Source of the DNA: Hypoxylon rubiginosum
Taxonomy: Eukaryota; Ascomycota; Sordariomycetes; Xylariales; Hypoxylaceae
Length of the DNA stretch: 64,000 nt
Assembly (NCBI GenBank): GCA_902806565.1
Contig: CADCXA010000021.1
Location: 1,426,001-1,490,000 of the forward strand
Direction of reading: 5' to 3'
The position numbers and the translations under genes are program-made. Below, piece after piece: positions 16,363-27,274 of the stretch. The notes below the pieces were generated by a model. The model made no database searches. It was not told the DNA's origin and worked only from the letters and a program-made list of their open reading frames with translations. Within the stretch, counting starts at the first letter, position 1; every line of letters begins with the position of its first letter.

Positions 16363-18168
16363 TAATATTACATTTAAAATTATATAAACTTAAAAAACTA
16401 TAAAAACTTTTATAAAAAAAATAAAAAATTTATAAAAAAAATTTATTATTTCTTTTAAAAATTTATAAAAAGTTATAAAACTATATTTTAAAATAAAGAT
16501 TTAAAAAAAACTAAAAAATTATATTTAAATAATTATAAAAAAATAAACTTTTAAATTAAATATAAATAATAAATTATTAATAATAAATAAATTTTAAACT
16601 ATATATAAATATATATATATAAATTTAATAAATATAAATAATTTATAAAATATAAAATAAAATTAATAATTTAAAAAAACTAATAAATTAAAAATAAATA
16701 TCTAAATATTTATATTTTAATATTAATTAAAAAATTATTTTAAACTTTTATTATAATTATAATAAAATTTAACCTTAAATTAATTTAATATAATATAATT
16801 AACATATTTATAAATATAAATTTAAATAAAAAAATTTATATAAAAATATTTTTAATATATTAAAAACATTAAATTATTTTATATTTATTAAAAATATTAT
16901 ATAAATTAAAAAAATCTTTTTTATTTTAATAAAAAAAGTTAATTAAAACATTTATAAAATTAAACTTTTTAGTTATTTTTTATAAATTTTACTACTTTTT
17001 TAAAAATAAAATATTAATTTTTTTTTATATTAATAATATTATTTTTATATATTAAAATTATAAATAATAAATAATAAACGTAATAATATTATAATTATAA
17101 AAAAAATACTAATTTATAAATAAAAATAATTTATAGTAATTTCTTAAAATTAAAATAATTAAAAATTAAAATAAAAAATTAATTTAACTTTTTTAATTTT
17201 TATATATAAATAAATTAAATAAACTATTAATAAATAAAAAACTAAAAATTATCTTTTTAATTTTTATAAAAAATAAAAAATTACTACCTTTATTAAAATT
17301 AACTTTTTAATAATTTATTTAATAATATTAATAAAAAATCAATTTAATATTATATATAATAATAATTATATATTTTAATATTATTTTTATAATTTTTTAA
17401 CTAGCTAGATTTAATATAAATCTTAATAATAAATATTATTTTAAAACCAACTAATTAATTTAATATTTTTTAATTATTTAATATTTATTTTTATAATATA
17501 AATATATTAATATATTTAAAATAACTAGTAATATTTTATTTATTAATAATATTTTTAATTAAAAAAATTTATAAATATATATAATAAAGTTATTTAAAAA
17601 AATAATTAAATAACATATAAATAAATAAAATATAATAATTATTTTTATAATAAAAACAAAGTTATTATTTTTTATATAAATTATAAAAAAAGTTATATTT
17701 ATATTACGTTTAATTATAAAACTTAATATAAGTTTAAATAATTTAAAAATTATAATATATTATAATAATAAATAAATAATTAAATTAATATATATAAATA
17801 TTATATTATTTTAAATTAAATTATAATATATAAATATTTATAATTATTAATTATAATAAAAAACATTTATAAATTAAATTAAAATTATTTATATTTTTAC
17901 GAAAAATATAATAATAAATAATTTTATTAAAATATTTATTATAAAAAAATTCGTTATATTTATTTAATAATTAAATTTAATAAATATATAAAAAAAAATT
18001 AAATTTAAATAAATTTATAAACTTATAAAAAAAAACTTTAATAAAATAAAAAACTTTTTATTTAATAAAAAAAATAATATATATATAATTAATAATTAAA
18101 AAATATTAAAAAATAAGTTTTAATTATTTAGGTTTTTTTATTAAAAATAAATAAGTTTAAAAAAATAT

Positions 18169-18351
18169 ATTAAATAATAAAAGGTTATTTTAAAAAATTT
18201 ATTTAAATTTTACGTATAAATTAATAATTAAAATTATAATAATTTTATTATAAAATTATTTTAAAAAATCGTAAAAATATATATAATTAAAAAATATATA
18301 TTTAATATATATAATTAATTTTTTAATTAAATATATATATTATTTAATAAT
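18169..18351 (+). repeat. Right LTR of outer element
   Basis: Partner of 7415-7597. It ends only about 15 bp before the AT-rich block gives way to normal GC content, so the RIP block edge coincides with the end of this element. This fits RIP acting on the repeat and stopping at unique sequence. Confidence 0.65.
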
Positions 18352-18366
18352 AATATAAATATTAAT

Positions 18367-18687
18367 ATAATAAAAGTGGTAATATTTATCTAGCGTTTCT
18401 TACACGTGCTAAATAAAGGAATAAATAAACAGATTTATAAAATACCTAGATATAAACCAGGTGGGGGCAGGCGATACACTTAAAAGTGCAGTACAGTAAC
18501 ACTAGTTTCTAGCCCGTAATGCACAAGGGAATTATATACGCGCTCTAAAACATCAAAACAGACTGCCAGGCAGGTGTCCGAGAGGTCAGGTAGACAGATA
18601 AAAGGGCAGAAGGGGTGAAAACGGTAAAAGGGGGCGGGGTCTTACGGTGGGCCATACTACCAAAACCGCCAAGTCGGTCAAAGCTCC
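18367..18687. other. Normal-GC stretch without a recognisable gene
   Basis: Base composition returns to normal within a few tens of bases of the repeat end. No domain, RNA or repeat is recognised here. Confidence 0.6.
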
Positions 18688-18691
18688 AAAA

Positions 18692-18880
18692 AAAAATAGA
18701 TGACATAATCTTCCATATGCCCTATAACTGCCCTATAATACAGGGACCTAAGTGCTGGAGGTCACCGATTAGCCTCAACAACGGCTCAACAATACAGGGA
18801 GTTTAGTGCCAAGCCCCGCTATAATTATAGTGAGCTACAGTGCATACCTCCTATAACTCAAGATTATGTCATCAATTTTT
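18692..18880. mobile_element. Small MITE-like element with terminal inverted repeats
   Basis: The left end reads AAAATAGATGACATAATCTT, and the right end at 18861-18880 is its inverse complement with one mismatch in about 20 bases. The enclosed 150 bp have no open frame, and contain a short internal direct repeat (AATACAGGGA near 18739 and 18791). Size, inverted ends and lack of coding fit a non-autonomous DNA transposon. No clear target-site duplication is visible. The same terminal string, AAAATTGATGACATAAT, occurs again at 25324, so the sequence is dispersed. Confidence 0.6.
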
Positions 18881-19104
18881 AAGGTTTTGGGTGATATGGC
18901 CAGCCGTTGTGGGATGGTTACCTAATCAGCGGGGATATTAGCCGATTCCAAAGTGTAGCAGGAAAAGTTAGCGGAAAAGTTAGCGGAGCTACAACATCAA
19001 TTTACCCTCCTGAGCCAACACCGTCAAATAACATTAAGGTTCATCACTTCGTATATATTAACCATAATGCACACTCTTTCTTTCACCGCCAACAACTCGC
19101 CGTC

Positions 19105-19584
19105 TCACTCCTCCTCGTGGAATCTTGTGCGGGTTGCCGCAATTTGAGAGATATCAGCAATATTAGAGGTACCAAGAAGCTCGAATATGGAGATCCTGAC
19201 CCCTAACTCCTTTTCAACCCAATTCCGGAGCTCTATGCTGACGCGAGAGTCCACTCCATATGAATTGACTGGTTTCAATGTATCGATATCGTCGTTAGAA
19301 ACTCCTAATACGCCAGATAGCTTGTTTCCGATCCACTTAGCCATTTCGATGGCTATTATGTCAATTAACACCACATTCAAAATCACAGAAGCGTAATCCA
19401 TACGGTCAGCTTTGGCGTATGCGCCGCGGGTACTATCTGACTCGAAGTAGTATTCTAGTACTTCTTTACGTCTGTCACTAATCGTAAGTGGTAGCTCGAT
19501 CCCTTTGTGAGCCGGGCTCGGTCCAAGGCCTGAGAGACAATAAACTTGACTCTCCGTAATCCCCTCTTTTTGTTTTCTCCTTTC
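19105..19584 (-). pseudogene. Relic of the C-terminal acyl-carrier domain of a polyketide synthase
   Basis: The minus strand is open from just after a stop near 19585 to a stop at 19105, about 158 codons. The last 85 residues read as a phosphopantetheine-binding domain: a helix with AKWIGNKLSGVLGV, then an acidic DDID turn, then YGVDSRVSIELRNW, then KELGVRISIFELLG. The family consensus is GVDSLxxxELRNW; the attachment serine is kept but the following Leu is Arg. The HR-PKS C-terminus normally follows KS, AT, DH, ER and KR domains, but none is recognisable upstream on the same strand. I read this as the surviving 3' end of a lost or decayed highly reducing PKS gene. A free-standing ACP is less likely because no good start or first exon is visible. 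Confidence 0.65.
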
Positions 19585-21102
19585 TTAATCATTTAACTCG
19601 TTGTATATATCCTCTGAATCTGTTTTGGGGTTTAAATTTCCCCCTTATCTTTTCAGTTATTTGGCACTTTTTATTAACCTCGCCGTCTATTGCCGTAGCC
19701 ACAAGGACTAAATCGGCACAGGCTCCAACCTATCGTCAGCTTTAGAAATTGGCACTGTTAATTCACCTATGATCGCGAATCTATATATGCTAGGCAATCC
19801 TTTGTATGATGCAAGCCATGGGCACCAAGTTAGCAAAATGCTTCTGAGTTGACATCTTCGTCCCAATTCTGACAACGTTGGGTGAAGGATAATTGCCCTC
19901 GTTGAAGCAGGAATAATAACTACGGCTGAAGCAAACCTCACTTGTTTTATTGTTTTCCCAATTGGTATCATCCCGATATGGCTATCAACTAAATGAAAAT
20001 TGAAAGTCCTCCATTCATGCACAAAATTGGTCAACCTAGATCGAAAGATCCCTCTGGTGCCTTTTTAATTACGCATATCCTTGGTATACACGTTCAGACC
20101 AGCCGCATTGTCACGACTCAAATCGACTATGAAGCTAATAGCAAGGAACCACGCATATGCATGGGCACAAAGGCTCTTTGTTCTCTGGCCCCAGCTATAC
20201 TGTCCGCCAACTCCCTGTCCAAGAGGTCAGGGGCCTAATGGCTTATGGGATAGTGGGTTGGACGACGAAAAAGGGGGAAGGAAAAGGGGATTGTTCTCGC
20301 AGCTGTGTTGGGATTATGTGATATTGCTAAAGAACAATTCATCTTTTATAAACCACTGTGTCAGCATAACTCCCCGTTGTCGACCTTTTTCTTTTTTTCT
20401 TTTGCCTTCCACCCTTCCATTAACTACCATTCCTATTGCTGGCCTAACTTAAATATTATTAATTTGTATATTGTCATCTTTTACATTCTCCTATCTATAT
20501 TAAAAATACATTTCAGCAACCAATATCCCAGATGTCTGCGAGGTGCATATCCTATTCCCATGGATGGTTGTCACAATAGCACCGATCAACTCCTTTTCTG
20601 ATGGCGTTTGGTTGAGTCAAGTTCACGTCATAAACTCGCACAATACGAAAAGCTGAGCAAACTATTCGCACTACGGCAGTACGTGCTTTGTATTAAACAG
20701 GGCTAAGGCAGGGCCCTCGGGGTTATGGTAGTTAGAAACCTTAGCTTTAAATATTAAGGCTGTGTAACATAGTAGTTGAAAGTAGTGTAACTCCATAGGT
20801 AGGTATGTAGGTTGGAACTTAGGTAGTAGTTACGCAGGTGGGTACATATTAACATAGGAGGTACTTTTGTCGACCAACCTGCAGAGGAAAAGCCCTAAAA
20901 GCAGCGTTGGTTTTTGCGTGCCCTTGCATGTTTCTTTGTCCTCTGTGAATGCCGTTGGATCCGACAGCATCTTTCCCTTGCCTCGCTTCTTACCAACCAT
21001 AGAAATACCTAGCTTATAGCCCCGCGAATATCTCTCATTGAATAAACCGAACACTTAATTCCTCATAACAACCCCCCAATTGGTAAGGTTTGCGGCTAAA
21101 CC
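19585..21102. other. Apparently degenerate intergenic region
   Basis: Several short overlapping frames of 70-120 codons occur on both strands, but none carries a domain I recognise or splices convincingly to a neighbour. PKS remnants upstream of the acyl-carrier relic would be expected in 19600-20700 on the minus strand but could not be recognised. AGGTAGGTATGTAGG near 20797 belongs to the dispersed TACCTAGGTA-type motif seen elsewhere. Confidence 0.5.
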
Positions 21103-22141
21103 ATGTCTTCTAAGAACGACGACTACGTTCTATCGCGCGACTATCTTGAAAACAGTCGGTTCGTCAACCAAGCTGTGACATTGTAATATTGAGATATGAG
21201 ACTAACCCATGTCATCTTCGATCATCAGCCTCAATCTATATCATTATCAGTGGGTTGAGGTATTTGGCTATCGCACGCATCCCAAGATCCCGACCGATGG
21301 CCCGAGTTTGAGAATAGCGGATGTTGGCACAGGCACGGGGTAAGCAATGAACCATCCATACATTAAACGGCGTGTCGGTCTAACGAAAGTGGTAGAGTCT
21401 GGCTTACTGATCTTGCTGCCCGTCTCCCATTCTTCGTACAGCTAGACGGCTTGGATGTTTCGCTTCATGCCGTGCCACCTAAGGAATGGCTCCCTCCGAA
21501 CATAACCCTTCGACAATGGGACATCAAGGGGGAGGTGCCAGACGACCTCGTCGGGGTTTATGACATCGTCCATGCGCGCAACTTTGTCTTCGTCGTAAAG
21601 AATGACGAAATAAAGCACATTCTGGCAAACATGATGAAACTACTCAGTAAGCAACCTTATGCCTCCTCTCGGACTCGCTGTTCCAGATATTGGCATATAT
21701 ATACGACAAACGTTTATTAATAATTATGTTCCATCAGAGCCAGGTGGTTATCTACAATGGGGGGAATCAGAAATCCATAAATGGGGCGTTATGAAGTTGC
21801 ATCCCGAAAGCGAAGTCAGCGCCCACAATCAGCTGATGAGCTTGACCCTGGGCCAAGACTTACGGCTGCAATCCACGTGGGTCTCGAACATGGTCCAGCT
21901 CTTTTCGGAGGCCGGGTTCGGGGATGTTGAGGAAGACTATCATGACCCGCTGCCTCACCTCGCTTTCATGATGCATCAATGCCAATTGGTCATCCACGAG
22001 ATAATCACACGCCAGACTCGTAATGAGAAAGTGAGAAACGAGGTAGAGCGCTTGTTGCCCCTGGTTCACAAGGAGACCGTGGCCGGCGCCTGCTATGATA
22101 TAGCACGCCGTAGTGTTGTTGGAAGGAAGCCCGAAGCCTAA
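21103..22141 (+). CDS. SAM-dependent methyltransferase (fungal LaeA/UMTA-like type)
   Basis: The model join(21103..21158,21229..21339,21396..21646,21738..22141) gives 273 residues. Each join restores a family motif: ENSR|LNLYHYQW, then DVGTGTG|VWLTDLA, then MKLL|KPGGYLQWGE. Motif I (IADVGTGTG) is at about residues 48-56, with an acidic strand (LDGLDVS) and the post-motif KPGGYLQWGE. All three introns are GT...AG, and the first two have good branch sites (ACTAAC, CTAACG). The family transfers methyl groups from SAM to small molecules in secondary metabolism or acts as a regulator; the substrate here is unknown. The protein ends GRKPEA as related enzymes do, so it looks complete. It lies about 1.5 kb from the PKS relic on the opposite strand, so a former cluster is possible but unproven. 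Confidence 0.85.
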
Positions 22142-22529
22142 AAGGGGTAGAGTATGTCGAACGGGGGAACCATAGATACCTCTTACCTACCGAAGGTATT
22201 TGAAGATACTAAAGAGCAATAAGAAAGGTTGATGCAATCATACCGAGAACTATCATTTTACTACTTGTGCTTAGAAGGATAGAGATGGGTCTTTCACATG
22301 GTTCAAGCTTTCAGTGGGGATATCAATGTAGACCGCTCAATGAAGCTATCGACACTTCTATATTCTCTATTCCAGCCCATATACACGGATTACGGATAAG
22401 GTAAGTACCCCAAGGTCCTAACGACTCAGGCTAGCTCTTGTATGGGAATTTAACAATTGCTTGTTTGCAAATACTTTATTCCGATACTGCGCGCTCCTGA
22501 CTGCGTACGGCCAAAATCTCAGGAATCAA
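22142..22529. other. Convergent intergenic region
   Basis: Lies between the 3' ends of the methyltransferase and the DUF1996 gene. It should hold both terminators. No coding or repeat signal is seen. Confidence 0.6.
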
Positions 22530-23789
22530 TTAAGCAGACATGGCCGTACCCGGGATTTCAGTCACCCCTGGAAGGTGGTTAGCAAATAACTGACTAAAGC
22601 GTGTAGTCAAGCGTATGTGACTTACATCCGTCGTAATCCTCTTCGACAACTCGCGCCTTAGTACACTTCATAGCGTCCTCTGCTGACTGGACCTTGAGGG
22701 CAGAGCACACGGCACCGTTGCATCTGCTTTCCATCGCACGCTGTAGCGAGTCATCCTTCCATCCGAAAACGTAGTCTCCGTGTTGCGAAAATCCGCTCCT
22801 GTGCATCACTATTAGCTGCGGTCTAATTACGAATACAGCCAGAAATACTTACGAGTCACCAGTACTCCAGACAAACGGCTGCGAGCCATCCTCAGGCCAT
22901 AGCTCGGGATCGTTGAAGACTCGTGTCTGTAGTGCACGGTGGTCAGTAAATGGAATTGATTAGGTAGGTGCCTTGGTGGTGTTGAACCCAGCCCACAAGA
23001 GGGGCGGGAAGAGAGACTGGCAAAGAGAATGATGGTACTTACGTCCCACATGACCTCCAGCATGACCTGGGGGATCTTCACGGGGTGGGTCGTAGGGCAG
23101 GTACCAGACGCACCAACCGACGTATCTCCCGAGGCCGGGTAGGAAACGTGGCTCTGGTGGTCGACGCTGTCGGTATTCTTGCCATCCCAGCAGGTAGGGA
23201 ACGTGATGACGGAACGGATGCCGCCGTCGCAGAAGCCCGTGGGCAGCTCCTGGCTGTCCGGCGCCCCGCAGTTCACGTTGCTGTTGTCTCCCGTCTTGGG
23301 CATGCAGCGGTGGCACACCTTGCGCACGTCGGTCTTCGCGCGCGCCGCGGCGTCTCCGACCAGCATGCGGAAGCCGGGCTTGAAGGCGGTGACCTTGGTC
23401 GACGCGTCGGGGGCCGGGATATAGTACACCGTGATGCCGCCGTCGGCCCGGAGGCCCTCGCTGACGAACTGAGGGACGCGCTTGTACGTGCCGTTGCGGG
23501 CTTTGAAGTACAGGACCGCCGTCCAGTAGTTCGAGAAGTCTTCGGAGAACGTGCAGCTGGTGCACGTGGAGCCCGCTACGAGATCATGATCCGCCGGGTC
23601 CATAGATGCGTTGAAGGAGTTGCCCCCGACGATCTGGTGAAGATGAGGCGACGGGATTAAACCCGGGTTCACCAGGGGGTCCAAACGGTCCACGACCAGC
23701 TGTGAGCACTGGAACCGCATCATCTCCAACATCCCCTGGCCGGAGGTCTGGCCCACGAGGAGCGCAAGGGCGAGTGTTGTCCACTGCAT
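22530..23789 (-). CDS. Secreted DUF1996-domain protein
   Basis: The model complement(join(22530..22567,22626..22798,22853..22926,23043..23789)) gives 343 residues. It starts with a signal peptide (MQWTTLALALLVGQTSGQG). The DUF1996 domain follows: RFQCSQLVVDRLDPLVNPG, then PSPHLHQIVGGNSFN, then CTSCTFSEDFSNYWTAVLYF. Later come CMPKTGD, FPTCWDGKN and, in exons 2-3, VFNDPELWPEDGSQPFVWS and HGDYVFGWKDDSLQRAM. The last join turns the apparent end at DYDGC into DYDGWVTEIPG, a plausible family C-terminus, which is why the 38-nt final exon is included. DUF1996 proteins are extracellular and rich in Cys; their function is not established. Exon 1 is clearly more GC-rich than its surroundings. Some relatives carry C-terminal WSC domains; this one does not. 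Confidence 0.88.
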
Positions 23790-25911
23790 CTTGGGCGAAC
23801 TGGCTGGCTGCTATGGTTCGTGAGGAGCAAAGGCTTGTGGTGGAAGATCCCAAGCGACTCGTGCGATAATCCGGGTCATAAGTTCTAAATACATGGCAAA
23901 ATGGCCAATACATGGCCCTGCCGCCACATAGACTTCTATGTGCCGGTCGGTACTATCTCGATCGTTTAATCTCAAATTGCCTGTAGATTAACAGATTTAG
24001 GCGGCGGTAGATGCCACGTCGGTTCGACGAATCATATGTGGCCTAGGCCCTCCTCGAATCCTAGGCTTTTCAAAATTCGCCTCTTACCAATCATAATCCG
24101 TAATTATTGGTCTTTTCTATATGTGGGCATATGCTGTCAGCAAACTGAAGCGTTCTAAGTGGTTTGCTCGAGAATTCCAAATCAACCCGTACCTCTTAGA
24201 GCGATCTTCCCGTCCCTAGACCCCGGTTATCGTCGAATAATAGGATTTAGGAGATATGGAGCGTCAATTCAGTTGTATTAGCCAGATCTTGAAAGGATGG
24301 ATTAACCTCGGCCATACCTATAAATAATTACCTGGGTACCTAACTAATGGACCGAGTGATTGATGTGTTCGTTGCTTCTATGCTGTTGTTTCGGCTAGGG
24401 GGGACTTTATAGAATACGAGCAGAGACTAATCTGTGACAATCGTATGGAGTGGCGCCTAACTTCCTGAAAAGAATAAAAAAATTTCGTCGGACTGTCCTA
24501 GGTGCCGAAAGAGCGAGAATGCGATAGAAATGCCAATTTAATAGCATCCGTGATTATAACCGAGGCACTGCCGAAGCTCACACAGCGTTGGTCAAGCCCC
24601 CTTTATGGTGTTCAACGTAATAATGCAAAAATAAATCAAAAATTCTAGTAATTCTGGGTAAATAATCTTTTTTTATTCTGTTAGTTACTCAGGTCATCCT
24701 TGAAGAGATCTTCTACTATGATCATTCTCCCGGAACCCAGCGCAAGATATTATGAATAAGGCTAGGCAGTAAGTCATGATCTGTATCCCGAAGATGACTC
24801 TTGCGGGTCTCGAAGGACTGGCTAGGGGTAGGTATCGCAGCGTACAAACTACCTCTCTCTTGTCAACTTAGAGGGCCACGATTTATTTAATTGGCTTTAA
24901 AGCTGATATGTTAGAGATCCTAGTACTATTTAGTTTTTGGAATTTGTTTAAGGAAGCTTTGAGGAATTGATCCTATTAAAGAGACTATCTTGTTGCAACA
25001 AGATGATACTTATCATTAAAGTTGTCGTCTTCCAAAGTGTGCAATATCTAACCAAATTCAAATAATAAACCGCATATCAATATCATATTTAATCAACAGG
25101 CGGCAATTTGGACTCCGCCGTAACATAGCATAACGCCAATAGACCAAACAGCTATTTTCGAGTCGCATTACATATCTAGGATTAAATCCGGTGCTCTGGA
25201 GAGACCAGGCACAGTATTTCCGCGATGAGTCTCTCCAAACTAGACAGCTACCGGTCCAAATAGTAAGGAGGTAGGTATGGCGGCTCCCAGGGGGGCACGT
25301 GACACTTCCCGAATCTGGCACTGAAAATTGATGACATAATTCAAGATGACATAACTCAAATTGCTGACATAATTCAAGCTGATGACATAATTCAAAAGGA
25401 TGACTTAGCATTTCATGCGCCATAGTGCTAACCATCGATTTTTCTAGTTTTGGGCTCAAAAATGCAAACATCACAATAGAAGGCCACCCAAATTACGCGA
25501 ACTCCAAGAGCTACTGGGTTTCCAGATATCTACACGTGCTACTCCAACGCCGACTGTATCTGTGCACTCATTCACTCCTTTTCCTGCCCCAGGGGCAAAA
25601 ATACATGAAGAGTGCGATTAATCGGTCTTCAGACGGAGACCTAGCCCAGTAAGGGCAGCTGTTAAGCACGCACGGGATTTTTCATACGAAATATGGAAAA
25701 CTACTTGGTTAGTTCGAATCTAGCGGCATGACGGTATCAAGTTGACCTCTGATAATAAATGGGAGGTCTTGTTTCCGAAATGAAGCAAAGGTAACAACAG
25801 CAACACTTTTCAAATATGACAATAGGGGTATAGTTACCAGGTATGTACCTAGACTGACTCAATTCTTATTTCTCGAACCCCCTTTCGGTGTCGATAAATG
25901 ATAACTAATTC
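23790..25911. other. Long intergenic region without a recognised gene
   Basis: About 2.1 kb between the divergent promoter of the DUF1996 gene and the 3' end of the NmrA-like gene. Frames up to about 140 codons exist but are low-quality; the longest overlaps the short tandem repeat at 25324-25405. No RNA gene was recognised. Confidence 0.55.
25324..25405. repeat. Degenerate tandem repeat around GATGACATAATTCAA
   Basis: The core TGACATAA/TGACATAACT recurs four times with spacings of about 15, 18 and 18 bp. The first copy is preceded by AAAATT, giving the same string as the inverted-repeat end of the element at 18692-18880. This suggests a tandemly expanded transposon terminus. Confidence 0.6.
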
Positions 25912-26977
25912 TCAGTTCGTAATCGAGCTCAAAACCTTCTTCACAATATCATCAGGAGTTTCCTCCGTCATCTCGAGGAGCTCCACATCTGAATCTTCCC
26001 TCGATGCTACGATGCAGCGCGCCTCGCCTGGCGCATATAGTTGATACGCCACGAGCTCTAGAACCCAGCCACCAATTCCTGCTTGGTGTTTCTTTCTTCC
26101 GCTTTCTAGGAGTTCCTTCGTACTGCTACGCTGTACCTGCCAAGCTTGCCCTGTAGCTCGTTGAAAAGCATCCAGCAACTGATTTTGACATGTCTGGATG
26201 GATCGTGCTTTTACGAAGCGGTTTTTAGTCTCGTTCGGGTGCTTCAGAACGCCGACGACAGCCTGTCCGATTCCATCCAGCGTGGTGCCCGTAAATTCCT
26301 CAGTGCCGTCGTCGTATATGATTGCAGAGAGCTGTTCCGCGTCGAATCCCATTAGGGGGAACCGTTTGATTGCCTGTTGATGACGTTCAGCTTTCCAGGT
26401 CCGCCCTACTCATGTCCGGGGAATTCTTACCCAATCGATCGAATTGCCAATAGAGACCCCAGTCCAGGTAAATTGCGGGTTAGCTTCGGATAGTTTCTTT
26501 GCGTGGTCCCACGCGACCCGTCTCTGGACGCCGATCGGTTGAAACTCGGGCTCGCTGCGGAAGCCGGGACCCCATCCGAAATCGTCCACAATGAACCGCT
26601 TGACGCCCGCAGCTTCGGCGGCGTCAAGCATCGCAACTTGCGTCGAGATACCAGCGGGGCCAACGACACAGACTACCGCATCTTGGCCGGTCAGCACGCC
26701 GGTCAGTTTCTCGACTGTGTACTCGGTCCTGATAACTGGGATTCCAGGCGGAAAAGTTGACGCGGACTCGACACGAGTAATGATGGTCACTTCAAGTCCA
26801 GCCTTCACAAGAGCGGCCGTGATAGGCGTGCCAAAGTTGCCCGCTGCCTAGAACGAGTATTAGTAGAGATTGCAACCAGATCCCAGGCCGTGAGAATAGC
26901 ACCTCAGACTCTAGGTATCTTTACAAGAGATGTCTATCACTTACACCAAAGATAGCGACCTTCTTAATAGCCGACAT
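25912..26977 (-). CDS. NmrA-like / isoflavone-reductase family NAD(P)-binding protein
   Basis: The model complement(join(25912..26373,26431..26847,26945..26977)) gives 303 residues. Exon 1 codes MSAIKKVAIFG and splices to AAGNFGTPITAALVKAG, completing the Rossmann motif GxxGxxG at about residues 11-16. Downstream are TIITRVES (beta-2, cofactor choice), DAVVCVVGPAG, KRFIVDDFGWGPG and TWTGVSIGNSIDW, all in the places expected for NmrA/PCBER-like proteins. Exon 3 continues AIKRFPLMGFD and the C-terminal substrate domain. Length matches the family (about 300). Such proteins are either oxidoreductases of phenolic or isoprenoid metabolites or redox-sensing regulators; which applies here cannot be told. 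The start is chosen because the 33-nt first exon supplies the nucleotide-binding strand that the long exon lacks. Confidence 0.87.
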
Positions 26978-27274
26978 GTTGTGCGAATATTATGATGCGA
27001 ATGGCTACTGAAGAATTGTAAACTAGCGAATCTTTGGTGCTTATAAATAGTAAATCAGATTCGGAGTTCGGTACCTAAGATATTCAATCCCGCCCACTGT
27101 ATAAAGAGAGCTGACTCAAGGAGAGATCTCTACGCCCAATCGTAGGCGATTGAAGATGGAGAGGAGATAAATTTCGACGCGCTCGAGCAGAACCTCCCAT
27201 CTATAGTCCCATTTGTATTGACAGTTGCTAAACCTTGGATTCCTGAGGTAGATCACTCTTCTCTCCCTTCAGGC

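Larger units (their letters stand above)
7415..18351 (+). mobile_element. Outer LTR retrotransposon remnant, RIP-mutated, interrupted by a second element
   Basis: Two 183-bp direct repeats, 10,754 bp apart, bound this region. I count 16 differences between them by hand, all transitions. Removing the inner element at 11171-16362 leaves about 5.7 kb, an ordinary size for an LTR retrotransposon. The internal segments on both sides of the inner element are A-rich on the + strand, whereas the inner element is T-rich. This fits one element split by another in the opposite orientation. Retrotransposon coding strands are often A-rich, so the outer element is provisionally put on +. No gag or pol reading frame survives, and no target-site duplication or primer-binding site can be read. 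Dispersed copies of a small repeat are an alternative explanation. Confidence 0.65.
1..18366. repeat. AT-rich RIP-mutated repeat block 1
   Basis: Almost pure A+T with long homopolymer runs, no sustained open frame and very few CA or TG dinucleotides; the surviving C and G sit mostly in CT, CC, CG, GT and AG contexts. This is the pattern left by repeat-induced point mutation of CpA to TpA on both strands in ascomycetes (known biology). Two pairs of long direct repeats inside differ from each other only by transitions, as RIP predicts. The block ends abruptly near 18366, where ordinary GC content begins. Segment 1-7414 shows no repeat pair or gene that I can support. Function is inferred: a graveyard of transposons, probably heterochromatic. 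Confidence 0.9.

Noticed and set aside
23085..23660. 191-codon + strand frame opposite the DUF1996 gene
   Set aside because: It is an antisense shadow of GC-rich exon 1; its Arg/Val/Ala-rich content has no domain, while the other strand has a signal peptide and family motifs.
25058..25474. 138-codon minus-strand frame
   Set aside because: Its repetitive Cys-His-Leu part is just the translated GATGACATAATTCAA tandem repeat; the rest has no domain and no splice support.
25685..25735. TTAGTTCGAATCTAG hairpin resembling a tRNA T-arm
   Set aside because: The T-arm pairs, but no D-arm or 5' acceptor strand exists at the right distance.
19105..26977. A complete polyketide biosynthetic cluster
   Set aside because: Only a carrier-domain relic, one methyltransferase and one NmrA-like protein are present, with unrelated genes between; no intact synthase, transporter or pathway regulator is visible.
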